DNA of 43,921 nt from Lachnospiraceae bacterium (GCA_014804755.1 JAAUZE010000023.1:1-43921); one strand, 5' to 3'; shown: positions 35,117-43,921, counted from the stretch's first letter. The notes: generated from the letters alone by a model not told the origin. Translations and numbers: made by a program.

Positions 35117-35776
35117 CGGATTTTGGGTTTATGTATAAATATTGTCAAAATTCGTCTTTTTTATACGGAAACACATTAATATTATAATCGTGCATTCTTT
35201 ATCAGTCAATTGAAAAGCGGTTTGAGGTAAGGATTTCCATTATTTGCTATTATATCGGGAAGTGAGTATGTCTGCAACGGGAAAGAGTCGAAGGTGTTAT
35301 TGTTCACTCATGACCGGTAACACGAAGACGCCTTTATAAATAGCCTGGAATAAATGGGTTTCCGGATTATTTTATCGGCATCATAGCGATTTGTTTATTT
35401 GACTAAAATCATCTTGACGCACAGTACAAATCTTCGTATAATCAGCACAAAGCATATATTCTTTGACGGATTGTTTTCAGGGCTGCAGACATCCTTTGAA
35501 AGCAATCCACGTCAGACGGCATTCTGCCGCTTCTTAAATCTTACGGGAAAACTAACTTTCATTATGTACGGAGCTTTCCGTGAAGGAAGGCGATCCCCTG
35601 CCTTAGGACATTCCGTAGGAGACCCAGAAGGAACACGCAGCGTTCTAAAAGAACGCATAGCGTTCTTTTGTAATCTATGCTTTACCCACAACAAATTGAA
35701 AAAGCATAGTGTACGAAAGATCGTAAGAGGCGGACAGGCTCCTGTTTTTGTGCACTATGGGAACAGGAGGAAACGA
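35117..35776. other. 660-base interval without a convincing gene
   Basis: An open frame covers 35399-35776 and runs into the nuclease gene, but it has no ribosome binding site and its translation is not protein-like. The first half is AT-rich. A hairpin of the recurring type, AAAGAACGC/GCGTTCTTT with an ATA loop, lies at 35647-35667. No clear promoter was found for the downstream gene. Confidence 0.5.
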
Positions 35777-36724
35777 ATGAGACAAGTAAGGAAATTGGAA
35801 GACTTAAATCTGGTGGATAACTTTCTGGTAAACAGCCTGACGAGCCATCAGGTGTACGGAGAACCGGCGGCACGGTGCATCTTGGAATGTATTTTAGGCA
35901 GAAAACTTGGAAAGATCAGGGTGGTTCCGCAGCGCATTGTGCAGGGAGAGGACACGGATAAACACGGCATCCGCATGGATGTATACCTTGATGAGGAAGA
36001 CGGGGAACTCTTCGACTTGGAACCCGACAACAATGACGGAAAAAGGGAGGTTGCCGCTCTGCCGAGAAGAGCGCGGTTTTATCATGCGAAGTTGGATGCG
36101 GGAAGTCTGCAGACGGGAGAGAAATACAATGTCCTCAGGAATGTCGTGGTAATCTTTGTAACGACCTATGATCCGTTTGGGCTCGACCGGATGGTCTATA
36201 CGGTCAAGAATGGCTGTATGGAGGTTCCGGAGTTGCCATATGAGGACGGGGCGAGAACGATTTTTCTTTACACAAAGGGAACGAAGGGGAATCCACCGAA
36301 GGACTTGCAGGAGCTTCTGCATTACATGGAGTATTCATCAAAGGAGAATGCAAGGACAGAGAACTTACAAAGGTTGCATGAGATGGTAACTGCAGTCAAG
36401 CGTGACGGGAAGGTGGGGCTTGTCTATATGAAAAGCTTTGAGATTGAAGAACGGATACGGGAAGAAGGGATTGCGGAAGGGAAGTCCGTTGGACATGCGG
36501 AAGGACTTGTCGAAGGGAAAGCTGCCGGGCGAGAGGAAGGCCTTACCGAGGGCATCATTCAAGGGAAAATCAATGCTATTTTAGATTTGCTCGGAGAAGT
36601 TGGCGAGATACCGCCAACCCTAAAAGAACGGATCTCTGCGCAGAAGGATGAGGAGATTTTGCGTGCCTGGCTGAAACTGGCTGCAAAAGCGGAAAGTGTC
36701 ACGGAATTTACAAGCCAAATTTAG
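35777..36724 (+). CDS. Rpn-type PD-(D/E)XK nuclease family protein
   Basis: The ATG at 35777 follows AGGAGG, giving 315 aa. The N-terminal part has the family core: DxxVY-like MDVYLDEEDGELFDLEPD (residues about 73-90), which supplies the catalytic Asp and Asp/Glu pair, and later LFLYTKGTKG. The C-terminus contains E-G-x-x-E-G-x-x-x-G repeats (about 236-270), a common coiled feature of these proteins. They are often called transposases but act as DNA nucleases in recombination or defence; a role here is not established. Multiple copies per genome are usual. Confidence 0.82.
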   Translation: MRQVRKLEDLNLVDNFLVNSLTSHQVYGEPAARCILECILGRKLGKIRVVPQRIVQGEDTDKHGIRMDVYLDEEDGELFDLEPDNNDGKREVAALPRRARFYHAKLDAGSLQTGEKYNVLRNVVVIFVTTYDPFGLDRMVYTVKNGCMEVPELPYEDGARTIFLYTKGTKGNPPKDLQELLHYMEYSSKENARTENLQRLHEMVTAVKRDGKVGLVYMKSFEIEERIREEGIAEGKSVGHAEGLVEGKAAGREEGLTEGIIQGKINAILDLLGEVGEIPPTLKERISAQKDEEILRAWLKLAAKAESVTEFTSQI

Positions 36725-36789
36725 GGAAACGTTGATGGAAGCATTTCCTTAGATGGTTTTTGATAAGAAATCTTCAAGAGGAGCGCATA

Positions 36790-37125
36790 ATGGAACAAAA
36801 TAAAAATACATTTGAATTGATCTATGATGTGGTGCGGCAGATTCCGCGCGGCAAAGTAGCGACATACGGACAGGTGGCGGCGCTCGCGGGAAATAAGCGG
36901 TGGGCGCGCGTTGTCGGCTACGCCCTGCACGGCAATCCTGACCCCGACGGCATTCCGTGTTATCGCGTTGTGACGAAGGATGGCAGAGTGTCAAGTGCGT
37001 TTGCGTTTGGCGGAGAAAACCGTCAGATTGCCTTACTGGAAGCGGACGGCGTTGCGTTTCGGGACGGGCATGTCATCATGGAGGAGTATCAGTGGGATAC
37101 GCCTTGGATTTACGACGGGGTCTAA
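36790..37125 (+). CDS. MGMT/alkyltransferase-family protein
   Basis: The ATG at 36790 follows AGAGGAG. The 111-aa product is the C-terminal alkyltransferase domain alone: IPRGKVATYGQVAALAG, ARVVGYALHGNP and the active-site motif IPCYRVV with Cys57. The usual motif is PCHRV; here Tyr replaces His. With the Cys present it could repair O6-alkylguanine or act as an alkyltransferase-like protein that recruits other repair. The N-terminal domain of Ogt is absent. Confidence 0.85.
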   Translation: MEQNKNTFELIYDVVRQIPRGKVATYGQVAALAGNKRWARVVGYALHGNPDPDGIPCYRVVTKDGRVSSAFAFGGENRQIALLEADGVAFRDGHVIMEEYQWDTPWIYDGV

Positions 37126-37150
37126 GGGCGGAGAGGGGTGCAATATTCGA

Positions 37151-38509
37151 TTGAAAAAAACAGATTTATCCGGCGGCAGCGTGACAGGCACGCTGCTCCT
37201 CTTTGCGCTGCCGATGATCGCTGGAAATTTTTTGCAACAGCTTTATAATATCGCGGATACGCTGATCGTCGGGCGTGTGCTCGGACCGGATGCGTTGGCT
37301 GCGGTCGGTTCGGCGTACACGCTCATGACATTCTTAAATTCCATTCTCATCGGTATGTGTATGGGAGGCGGCGCACTGTTTTCTTATTATTATGGAAAGA
37401 ATGATATTTCCGGCATGAAACAGCGCATGCGGACCGCGTTTTTGTTCACCGGTTTTTTTGCACTTCTGATCTCGGCGCTTGCGCTTTTATTCTGTGATGA
37501 GCTGCTGATCCTGCTTGCTGTTCCGGTTGAAATCCGGGCAATGATGCGGGAATATGTCATGATCATCTTTGTGGGGATTTTCTTTGTGTTCCTGTATCAC
37601 TTTTATGCATTTGTGTTGCGTGCGCTCGGAAATTCTGTGGTTCCCCTCGTGTTTCTGGGAGCTGCGTCGGTTTTAAATATCGGCTTGGACTGCCTGTTTG
37701 TTATGACGTTCCACAGAGGCATCCGGGGTGCGGCGGAGGCGACGCTGATCGCTCAGGTACTTTCGGGCGTCGGGATTGCGTTTTATACATGGAAAAAAGA
37801 AAAACGACTGCGCTTTACGCGAGCGGGTGCGCGGACGGACTTAAAGCTCTTAAAGGAGGTCGCGGGTTTCCTTACGGCGGCGTCCGTCCAACAGTCTGTC
37901 ATGAATTTCGGTATATTGATGATACAGGGACTGGTCAACAGCTTTGGCAAAGCCGTCATGGCGGCATTTGCGGCGGCGGTGAAGATCGACACGCTCGCAT
38001 ACATGCCGGCGCAGGAATTCGGAAATGCGTTTTCTCTGTTTGTGTCGCAAAATTACGGGGCGGACAGGAAGGATAGGATACGCGAGGGATTCTCCCGGGC
38101 GGTGCAGGTGTGCATGGGATTCTGCCTGATCATATCCGTGTTTGTATGTGCGGCGGCGCATCCGCTCATGCGCGTGTTCGTGAAGGCGGAGGAGACGGAG
38201 ATCATTGCCATCGGGGTAGATTATCTGCGCATAGAAGGCGCATGCTATTGCGGGATCGGAATGCTCTTTTTACTCTACGGATATTTCCGCGGTGTGAACC
38301 GACCGAAGATGTCGCTCTGGCTGACGATCGTGTCTCTTGGGACGCGTGTTGCGCTGGCATATCTGCTTGCGCCGATCGGAGCGGTCGGCGTGTACGGAAT
38401 TTGGGCGGCGATTCCGATCGGTTGGGTGTTAGCGGATGGCATCGGTCTTTTTACTATGAAAAAACAACGGCGCAGATGGAAAGAAATCGGCGCGGGCGGG
38501 GAAAGCTAG
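37151..38509 (+). CDS. MATE-family multidrug/metabolite exporter
   Basis: The frame extends upstream across the alkyltransferase gene, but protein-like sequence begins KKTDLSGGSVTGTLLLFALPMIAGNFLQQ, so a TTG start at 37151 is assumed (GAGAGGGG lies about 12 nt upstream). The 452-aa product has about twelve membrane helices in two similar halves, typical of MATE antiporters driven by Na+ or H+. Substrate unknown. Confidence 0.85.
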   Translation: MKKTDLSGGSVTGTLLLFALPMIAGNFLQQLYNIADTLIVGRVLGPDALAAVGSAYTLMTFLNSILIGMCMGGGALFSYYYGKNDISGMKQRMRTAFLFTGFFALLISALALLFCDELLILLAVPVEIRAMMREYVMIIFVGIFFVFLYHFYAFVLRALGNSVVPLVFLGAASVLNIGLDCLFVMTFHRGIRGAAEATLIAQVLSGVGIAFYTWKKEKRLRFTRAGARTDLKLLKEVAGFLTAASVQQSVMNFGILMIQGLVNSFGKAVMAAFAAAVKIDTLAYMPAQEFGNAFSLFVSQNYGADRKDRIREGFSRAVQVCMGFCLIISVFVCAAAHPLMRVFVKAEETEIIAIGVDYLRIEGACYCGIGMLFLLYGYFRGVNRPKMSLWLTIVSLGTRVALAYLLAPIGAVGVYGIWAAIPIGWVLADGIGLFTMKKQRRRWKEIGAGGES

Positions 38510-38551
38510 TGTGAGAAGTACTTCTAAAGCTCATGTACAATGGAGGCGGAT

Positions 38552-39358
38552 ATGAAACAAATTGTATTTGCGGTGGACAGAAAGCGGGCGGTTGCGGCGT
38601 TTGACGCGTATACTGCCGAATATGACAGAACGGATGAAAAGATTAAGCTGAAGGTCGATCATACTTATCGTGTGGCGGCGCTTAGCGAGCGGATCGGAAG
38701 GTCGATCGGCTTAGAGGGGCAGGCGCTTGATTTAGCATGGACGATCGGTCTGTTGCATGACGTCGGAAGATTTGAACAGCTTCGGCGCTATGAGACGTTT
38801 GTGGATGCAGATTCCATCGACCACGCGCAGTTTGGGGCGGATATTTTATTTCGGGACGGCGAGATCGCGAATTACCTTACGGATGACACCCCAAATGAGA
38901 TATTGAAGCTCATCGAGACAGCGGTTCGCAGCCACAGTCTTTACCGTATTGCGGAGGATATGGACGAGCGGACGCGGATGTATTGTCATATTTTAAGGGA
39001 TGCCGATAAGATTGACATTATGCGCGTCAACGTGGACGTGCCGCTTGAGGCGATCTATAATACGACGACGCAGGCGTTAAAAAACAGTGCGGTCAGCGAG
39101 GAGGTGCTTGCAAGCTTTTCCGAGGAGCATGCGACGCTGCGCAGCTTAAAAAAGACGCCGGTCGATTATGTGGCGGGTCATATTTCGCTTGTGTTTGAGC
39201 TTGTGTATCCGATCAGCGTCCGCATTGTGAGCGAGCAGGGGTATCTGGACAAGCTTTTGCATTTTGAGAGCGACTGCGAAAAAACGAGGGAACAGTTTGT
39301 GTGGATGCGCGCACGGGTGCAGGCATACATGGAGCGGCGGATAGCGGAAGGAGCGTAA
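38552..39358 (+). CDS. HD-domain phosphohydrolase
   Basis: The ATG at 38552 has GGAGG 5 nt upstream; the in-frame ATG at 38540 lies before that site. The 268-aa product has HD ligands: DHTYRV, LLHDVGRFEQ (His-Asp), SIDHAQFGA, VRSHSLYR and DADKIDIM. HD hydrolases act on nucleotides, cyclic nucleotides or phosphate esters; this type's substrate is not evident. Located 42 nt after the MATE gene. Confidence 0.85.
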   Translation: MKQIVFAVDRKRAVAAFDAYTAEYDRTDEKIKLKVDHTYRVAALSERIGRSIGLEGQALDLAWTIGLLHDVGRFEQLRRYETFVDADSIDHAQFGADILFRDGEIANYLTDDTPNEILKLIETAVRSHSLYRIAEDMDERTRMYCHILRDADKIDIMRVNVDVPLEAIYNTTTQALKNSAVSEEVLASFSEEHATLRSLKKTPVDYVAGHISLVFELVYPISVRIVSEQGYLDKLLHFESDCEKTREQFVWMRARVQAYMERRIAEGA

Positions 39359-39458
39359 GAAGATTAAGAAGGAAGACAAAGAAAGAAGATAAAGTAAAAA
39401 GAAAAATGAGGAATAAACCATTCGGTCAAATGGACAGAGCGGCCGGAGGCAGGCGAAA

Positions 39459-40178
39459 TCACGTCCAGCCCCCGTCCACCGTAATGATCTGTCCGGTCAG
39501 ATAATCGGGTGCATTGGCAAGCTGTAAGACGGTCTGCGCGATTTCCGCAGCCGTACCGAGACGGTCCGCCGGAATTTCTTCTTTTATAGAAGAAAGCTCT
39601 TCAGCGGAAAGATGACGGTTCATATCTGTGTCAATGATACCGCAGGCAATGGCGTTGACGGGGATATGGCTCGGCGCAAGCTCCTTGGCAAGCGCTTTGG
39701 TAAAGCCGCCTACGCCTGCCTTGCTCGCGGAATAAGCGGTCTCCATGGATGCGCCCACACAGCCCCACACCGACGAGATATTGATAATGTGCCCGCTGTG
39801 CTCTTTTAACATGAGCGGAACGGCGTGGCGGGCGGTATAAAAACAGGAATTGAGATTGACGTTCATGACGTGAAGCCATTCTTCTACCGTCATGGTATGC
39901 AAAAGACCGACATACGAAATGCCGGCGTTATTGACGAGCACGTCCAGACGGTCGATCTGCGCAAACATGTCATCGACAAAACGGGAATCGCCGACATCAC
40001 CGAAAAACAGGCGGCAGTGGACGCCGTATTGTGCGGTAAGCGTGGCGGCAAAGGTTGTCAGTTCCTCTTTGGATCGGAGGCAGTTTAGGATCAGGTCGAA
40101 GCCTTCTTTGGCAAACAGCCCGGCACAGGCTCTGCCGATGCCGCGGGATGCGCCGGTGATCAGTACGGTTCGGTTCAT
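39459..40178 (-). CDS. SDR-family oxidoreductase, FabG-like
   Basis: The ATG at 40178 follows AAAGGA; the frame to 40232 is not needed. The 239-aa product has the cofactor motif TGASRGIG (residues 8-15), NNAG, the catalytic Ser in ISSVWG and YSASK with Tyr and Lys. This is the classical short-chain dehydrogenase core. It could be a 3-oxoacyl-ACP reductase or a metabolite dehydrogenase; no other fatty-acid gene is nearby. The purine-rich spacer at 39359-39412 lies past its 3' end. Confidence 0.85.
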   Translation of the reverse strand: MNRTVLITGASRGIGRACAGLFAKEGFDLILNCLRSKEELTTFAATLTAQYGVHCRLFFGDVGDSRFVDDMFAQIDRLDVLVNNAGISYVGLLHTMTVEEWLHVMNVNLNSCFYTARHAVPLMLKEHSGHIINISSVWGCVGASMETAYSASKAGVGGFTKALAKELAPSHIPVNAIACGIIDTDMNRHLSAEELSSIKEEIPADRLGTAAEIAQTVLQLANAPDYLTGQIITVDGGWT

Positions 40179-40321
40179 GAGGAAATCCTTTCTGTCCGTG
40201 TGTTGCGGACGTCTGAATGTGCGAACGCGCATATTAAGAATTTGGTGATGGTTTTATGCTAAAAAATGTTATCTTGTTTGTCAATTATTTTTTTCTAAAA
40301 TCCAATCGCGATAATCCGAAC

Positions 40322-40372
40322 AAAAAAGATTGCAAAGCAATCTTTCGAAGAATTGCTTCCGCAATTCTTCCG
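40322..40372. repeat. tandem hairpins in the divergent interval
   Basis: AAAGATTGC/GCAATCTTT with an AAA loop is followed by GAAGAATTGC/GCAATTCTTC. They lie between the divergent SDR and NlpC/P60 genes, where no transcript ends, so they are not simple terminators. Otherwise the interval 40179-40434 appears empty. Confidence 0.6.
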
Positions 40373-40434
40373 AGCTTGAGAAATTCTCGTATCATCGTAT
40401 ACACTAAAAAATAGTTGGAAAATTCTTCCAAGGG

Positions 40435-40463
40435 TTGACAAGAAAATCATCGCGTGTTATATT
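40435..40463 (+). promoter_or_regulatory. promoter of the NlpC/P60 gene
   Basis: TTGACA (40435-40440) and TATATT (40458-40463) with a 17-bp spacer, about 75 bases before the start. Confidence 0.8.
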
Positions 40464-40545
40464 TAGCAACAAGATGTAATAATTTTGTAACAAATTTAAC
40501 ACGATACGATAGAAATAACCTTTGTTGATCTTTTGGAGGAAGGGA

Positions 40546-42018
40546 ATGAAACGGAAAGAATTAATAGCCGCAGCAATTTTGTTTGCAGGAGTACTTGTTA
40601 CTTCCAATGCGGTTGTTTCGGCGAATGCGACGCAGGTTGAGACGTTACTCCCGGCGGAGGGTGTGGCGTTAACGCTTGAGGAAGGCACTTCTGTTGAGGA
40701 ATTGGAGCAGAGTGTATTAGCAGACGCAGAGAACGATATAGAGGTTCTTGCCATGTCTCAGGAAGCGGGGCTGGCAGTGACAGCAGGTTTAACGGAACAG
40801 GTACCGACGGACATTGTTCCGGAAGAGGGAACGGTACAGCCTGAGGACGAAGTGCAGGATACCGGGGCGGACGTCGTCGGACGGAGTGTGGACGGTGACG
40901 AAGCACAGGAGCCCGATGAGGATACCGATGCAGATGGCATTGGTGAAGAGGGCGATACGGACGAAGAGGATGTCGATGCGGATGGAGAAGATACCGACGC
41001 GGAGGAAGAAGATGCCGACGCGGAGGAGGACGAGGACGAGGAGGCACCGGAGGATTATGGCAGCCTTGTGATCGCAAGAGTACGTGATTGGGTGAACGTC
41101 AGAAGCGGTCCTTCGACCGACACGGAAATCGTTGGAAAATTGTATAATAATTCTGTCGGCGAGCTGATCAGACGGGAGGGCGACTGGTATTACATCGCAT
41201 CCGGTACGGTTACTGGCTATGTCAGCGCGGATTACTGTGTATCCGGCGAGGAAGCGGAGGCGCTCATTGATGAGGTCAGCATCCAGATCGCAACAGTGAA
41301 TACGCAGACATTGAAGCTTCGCGCGGAAGGCTCCACAGAATCGAGAGTATTACAGCTATTGCCCTATGGCGATAAGCTTGACGTGTTAGAGTCCGATCAT
41401 GGAGACGGATGGATCAAGGTAAACGTGAACGATACGCAGGGTTATGTATCCGCTGATTACGTTACGGTTTCCATTTCCTTCGTTTCGGCGGAGTCCAAAG
41501 AGGAAGAAGCAGCAAGACTTGCTGAGGAGCGTGAAGCGCGTGCAGAAGCGGAGCGCAGGGCGGCAGAGCTTGCGGCACAGGAGGCTGCACAGGCACAGGC
41601 GCAGCAGCCTGTTGAATCGAGCGAGGTTGTCATTACGGAGCAGGCACCCGCACAGACGGCAGCGGGAAGCGGAGCTGGAGCAGAAGTAGCCAATTTTGCG
41701 CTACAGTTTGTCGGCAACCCTTATGTTTATGGCGGAACAAGTTTGACAAACGGAGCGGACTGCTCGGGCTTTGTGCTTGCGGTATACGCACAGTTTGGCG
41801 TCAGCCTGCCGCATTCGGCGACGGCGGATCGCAGTATGGGAACCGCAGTAGGAAGCCTTGCGGAAGCGCAGCCGGGCGATTTGGTATGCTACTCCGGTCA
41901 TGTCGGCATTTATATCGGGAACGGGCAGATCGTTCATGCGAGCACACCGAGAACCGGTATTAAGATTTCGAGCGCGACCTATAAGCCGATCGCATGCATT
42001 CGAAGAATTTTTAACTAA
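40546..42018 (+). CDS. secreted SH3b-NlpC/P60 cell-wall hydrolase
   Basis: The ATG at 40546 follows TGGAGGAAGG. The 490-aa product has a signal peptide (residues 1-28), a long acidic region with Asp/Glu/Ala repeats (about 105-168), two SH3b domains (171-233 and 245-310), an Ala/Glu/Arg coiled linker (about 320-370) and a C-terminal NlpC/P60 domain (382-490). Catalytic residues are Cys406 (DCSGF), His452 (GHVGIY) and His464. NlpC/P60 enzymes cut peptidoglycan stem peptides. Likely acts at the cell surface in wall turnover or separation. Confidence 0.9.
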   Translation: MKRKELIAAAILFAGVLVTSNAVVSANATQVETLLPAEGVALTLEEGTSVEELEQSVLADAENDIEVLAMSQEAGLAVTAGLTEQVPTDIVPEEGTVQPEDEVQDTGADVVGRSVDGDEAQEPDEDTDADGIGEEGDTDEEDVDADGEDTDAEEEDADAEEDEDEEAPEDYGSLVIARVRDWVNVRSGPSTDTEIVGKLYNNSVGELIRREGDWYYIASGTVTGYVSADYCVSGEEAEALIDEVSIQIATVNTQTLKLRAEGSTESRVLQLLPYGDKLDVLESDHGDGWIKVNVNDTQGYVSADYVTVSISFVSAESKEEEAARLAEEREARAEAERRAAELAAQEAAQAQAQQPVESSEVVITEQAPAQTAAGSGAGAEVANFALQFVGNPYVYGGTSLTNGADCSGFVLAVYAQFGVSLPHSATADRSMGTAVGSLAEAQPGDLVCYSGHVGIYIGNGQIVHASTPRTGIKISSATYKPIACIRRIFN

Positions 42019-42033
42019 ACAAAAACGAAGCGG

Positions 42034-42060
42034 GGACAGTCTTAGGACTGTCCTCTTTTT
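42034..42060 (+). terminator. terminator after the NlpC/P60 gene
   Basis: GGACAGTC/GACTGTCC (8 bp, TTAG loop) followed by CTCTTTTT-type T run. Confidence 0.85.
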
Positions 42061-42171
42061 CATGTAAGTGATGCAGGTTATGCAGAATCATATTGACCAG
42101 CGAAACCAAATGCAGTACACTATAAATACAATTAAATAAACAGACATTTAATGAATTAGTCAAATAATAAA

Positions 42172-42203
42172 AGGGGCATTGTCGTTTTTACGGCGATGCC
42201 CCT
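42172..42203 (-). other. long hairpin before the lipoprotein gene
   Basis: AGGGGCAT plus inner G-U-containing pairs and ATGCCCCT form a 13-bp stem with a 6-nt loop. On the minus strand it is followed by a T-rich run (TTTTATTATTT), so it is terminator-like in that direction, although no minus gene ends here. On the plus strand it lies 15 nt before the start codon. Confidence 0.5.
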
Positions 42204-42218
42204 AAAACGGAGAACGGT

Positions 42219-43517
42219 ATGAAGAGAAGTCAGAATGTGATGACTGCCATGATTCTATGTGTGATGGCGATATGCCTGTGCGCCTGTGGAAGGAGCGAAA
42301 AGGCGGAGAAGGAAGAAAACACATCGGGAATCCTGCAGAGGGGATGCTTTTATGAAGACAATATCATTACCCTGTCTGCACCGGATCGGTTTATGTACTC
42401 CGAGTGGGAGCCGACCGGGTTTGAGTACATCTGCACCGACCCGACCTGCAGCCATTTATCGGATTCGTGTTCTGCATGGACATTTCATGATAATGGCGGT
42501 CTTGAAAATAGCGGATTTGAAAAGAATTTATGTGTGGTCTATCAGGACAGGCTTGTTATTTTGGATTCTTATGAGGAACATGTGGATCATGACAGTTATG
42601 TCATGGACGGGGTGACGAATCTTGATGTCAGCTATGTCTGGCATACGGATGTGTATGAGGCGGATCTGGACGGAAGAAACCGAAAATGCAAATTGTCCTT
42701 TGCGGGCAGTATTGGCAGTGCGGATTTGACATTTGCAGCAGTTATGGAGGAGGGGGTACTTTACTTTGGAGGTCCGATCGAGAGCCGGATCATCATGGAA
42801 TATGACGATACAGGTGCCGTTTCACGCAACGAGGTGATCCATAGCGACGCGTTTTATGCCTTGGATTTAGAGGACTATTCCGTTGAGCTGTTTGCGGAAA
42901 CCGAAGGAAAGGACAGCATGAGTTATTCCTATTATGTTGGTATATTTGACGGATATGTCTATGCGAGGGCAAGTGAGTCCTGGTGGGGGAGCGGGGTCTG
43001 GTACCGGATGGATATGGAGACGGGGGAATGGAAGGAGATTATACACTTTGATTCTGATGCGCCATAGTTTCTCGGAGCGATCGGCGACACCGTTTATTAT
43101 TATTATGATAAGCCAATACTCTACGCGATGGATGTCGGAACGCAGGAGGAGAGAGAAGTTCTGGCGATGGAGCAGGACCGCGCGTTTGTGGTGGCTACGG
43201 TGATGGAAGATCAGATTTGGGTGATGACGGATTATTCCATGGAAGAAGGAAGCTATATGTCAGAATATACGGTACTGAACAAGGAAGACGACGTGGTGGA
43301 TCTTTGTCACTATGATGAGTATATTTTATTCTACGGTGTGGTGGGAGACCGGCTGATCTATAGTAAGAATCTGTTTTCAAACGAGGAAATGTGGTGGGTG
43401 GACGAGGAAATGTGGTGGGCGGATAAGTCGGACATTGCAAACCTGACAGAGCGGGGAGTCTATATCGGGCATGCAGACGGAAGGTATAATGATCCTATAT
43501 TCTATAGTGCGGATTAG
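42219..43517 (+). pseudogene. lipoprotein gene interrupted by one in-frame TAG
   Basis: The first part (42219-43067, 282 aa) has a lipoprotein signal with lipobox LCAC (Cys23) and a beta-rich extracellular region with Trp/Tyr/Asp blocks such as FALDLEDYS-like and WYRMDMETGEW, suggesting a propeller or repeat fold. It stops at TAG (43065-43067). Translation continues in the same frame after the TAG (GAIGDTVYYYYDKPILYAMD) through the second open stretch (43128-43517) to a TAG at 43515. The repeat character continues, so this was one gene of about 432 codons with a nonsense mutation. Two separate proteins are less likely, since the second lacks a signal. Family not recognised. Confidence 0.72.
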
Positions 43518-43527
43518 GGGGAAGAAA

Positions 43528-43921
43528 TGGAGCAGTATCAACTGGAACTGATCGATCTTACAAAATCATATAAAAAGAAGCTTGCACTGGATCACTTTTC
43601 ATATCGGTTTGAGGCAGGGATTTATGGCCTGCTCGGTCCGAATGGCGCGGGAAAATCGACGCTTATGAACATCATTACCCAGAACCTGAAATGCGACGAG
43701 GGGCGGATTCTGCTAAACGGCGTGGAGGCTGGGGCGTTAAAGCAAAAATACATATCGCACATCGGATATATGCCGCAGCAGCAGGCGGTGTATGAGAATC
43801 TTACGCTGATGCGTTTCATGTATTATATGGCGGCGCTGAAAGGGATGAAGAAAAAAGAAGCTGATGACCAGATCGAGAGGCTTTTGAATGACGTCGGACT
43901 GTGGGAGGAGCGAAGCAGATA
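43528..43921 (+). CDS. ABC transporter ATP-binding protein, C-terminus cut by window edge
   Basis: An ATG at 43528 after GGGGGAAG opens a frame that stays open to the last base (131 codons). It has Walker A GPNGAGKST at residues about 38-46 and a Q-loop-like GYMPQQQAVYENLTLMRFM, typical of CcmA/BcrA-type drug or lipid export ATPases. It starts 10 nt after the broken lipoprotein gene, so the two were probably co-transcribed; membrane components should follow to the right. Confidence 0.88.

Noticed and set aside
35399-35776. N-terminal extension of the Rpn-type nuclease
   Set aside because: The extension contains a hairpin repeat and unlikely sequence, while the internal ATG at 35777 has an ideal ribosome binding site and the family's normal start.
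40598-41077. 159-codon minus-strand Pro/Arg/His-rich frame
   Set aside because: It is the mirror of the acidic Asp/Glu repeat region of the NlpC/P60 gene, a typical antisense artefact.
43065-43067. Pyrrolysine or programmed read-through at the TAG
   Set aside because: No dedicated downstream structure was seen, the protein is not of a known pyrrolysine family, and other genes in the window end in TAG.

Overview
The window looks like chromosome of a gut-type Clostridia, most likely a Lachnospiraceae member. The evidence is a full Gram-positive S10-spc-alpha ribosomal cluster in the order adk-map-infA-rpmJ-rpsM-rpsK-rpsD-rpoA-rplQ followed by ecfA1-ecfA2-ecfT-truA-rplM-rpsI, a zinc-free S4, a zinc-type S14, an unusually long L17, strong AAGGAGG ribosome binding sites, frequent GTG/TTG starts, and flanking AgrC-like, LytTR, BspA-type LRR, DUF1848, DUF4179 and NlpC/P60 genes. 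No tRNA, rRNA, CRISPR array or insertion sequence is visible.

Region 1 (1-3131, minus strand) is the edge of an AT-richer accessory element that continues beyond the left end. It reads right to left: an HTH/ParB-like regulator, two small unknown genes joined by ATGA overlaps, a possible OB-fold ssDNA-binding protein, a 70-aa protein built like a filamentous-phage major coat protein, and three very small proteins. The order (DNA-binding protein, coat-like protein, tiny membrane proteins) and the hairpin-rich intergenic region at 2954-3131 suggest an inovirus-like prophage in a Gram-positive host. The replication (Rep) and morphogenesis (Zot/pI) genes that would prove this lie outside the window. 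This is the most interesting part of the sequence.

Region 2 (3169-24907, plus strand) starts at a near-consensus promoter and a roughly 300-nt S10 leader, then runs through the ribosomal, secretion, nucleotide, initiation and RNA polymerase alpha genes to L17 and a terminator. The ECF vitamin-transporter energising module and truA follow, then L13-S9 with its own promoter and terminator. Non-coding inserts are unusual here: a hairpin cluster between secY and adk, a 430-nt structured interval between rpmJ and rpsM, and paired hairpins after rpoA.

Region 3 (24908-43921) is a mixed accessory and housekeeping stretch: a small gene plus zeta-toxin-like kinase pair, an RdgB/HAM1-type pyrophosphatase, a convergent AgrC/LytTR two-component pair, a leucine-rich-repeat lipoprotein, a DUF1848 protein, two separate ECF sigma/anti-sigma pairs, an AraC-GGDEF fusion, an Rpn-type PD-(D/E)XK nuclease, an alkyltransferase-type protein, a MATE exporter, an HD hydrolase, a FabG-like reductase, a secreted NlpC/P60 hydrolase, a lipoprotein gene broken by one in-frame amber codon, and the start of an ABC ATPase cut by the right edge. 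Short perfect hairpins of a recurring type punctuate many gene ends.

All calls come from reading the sequence; no database search was run.
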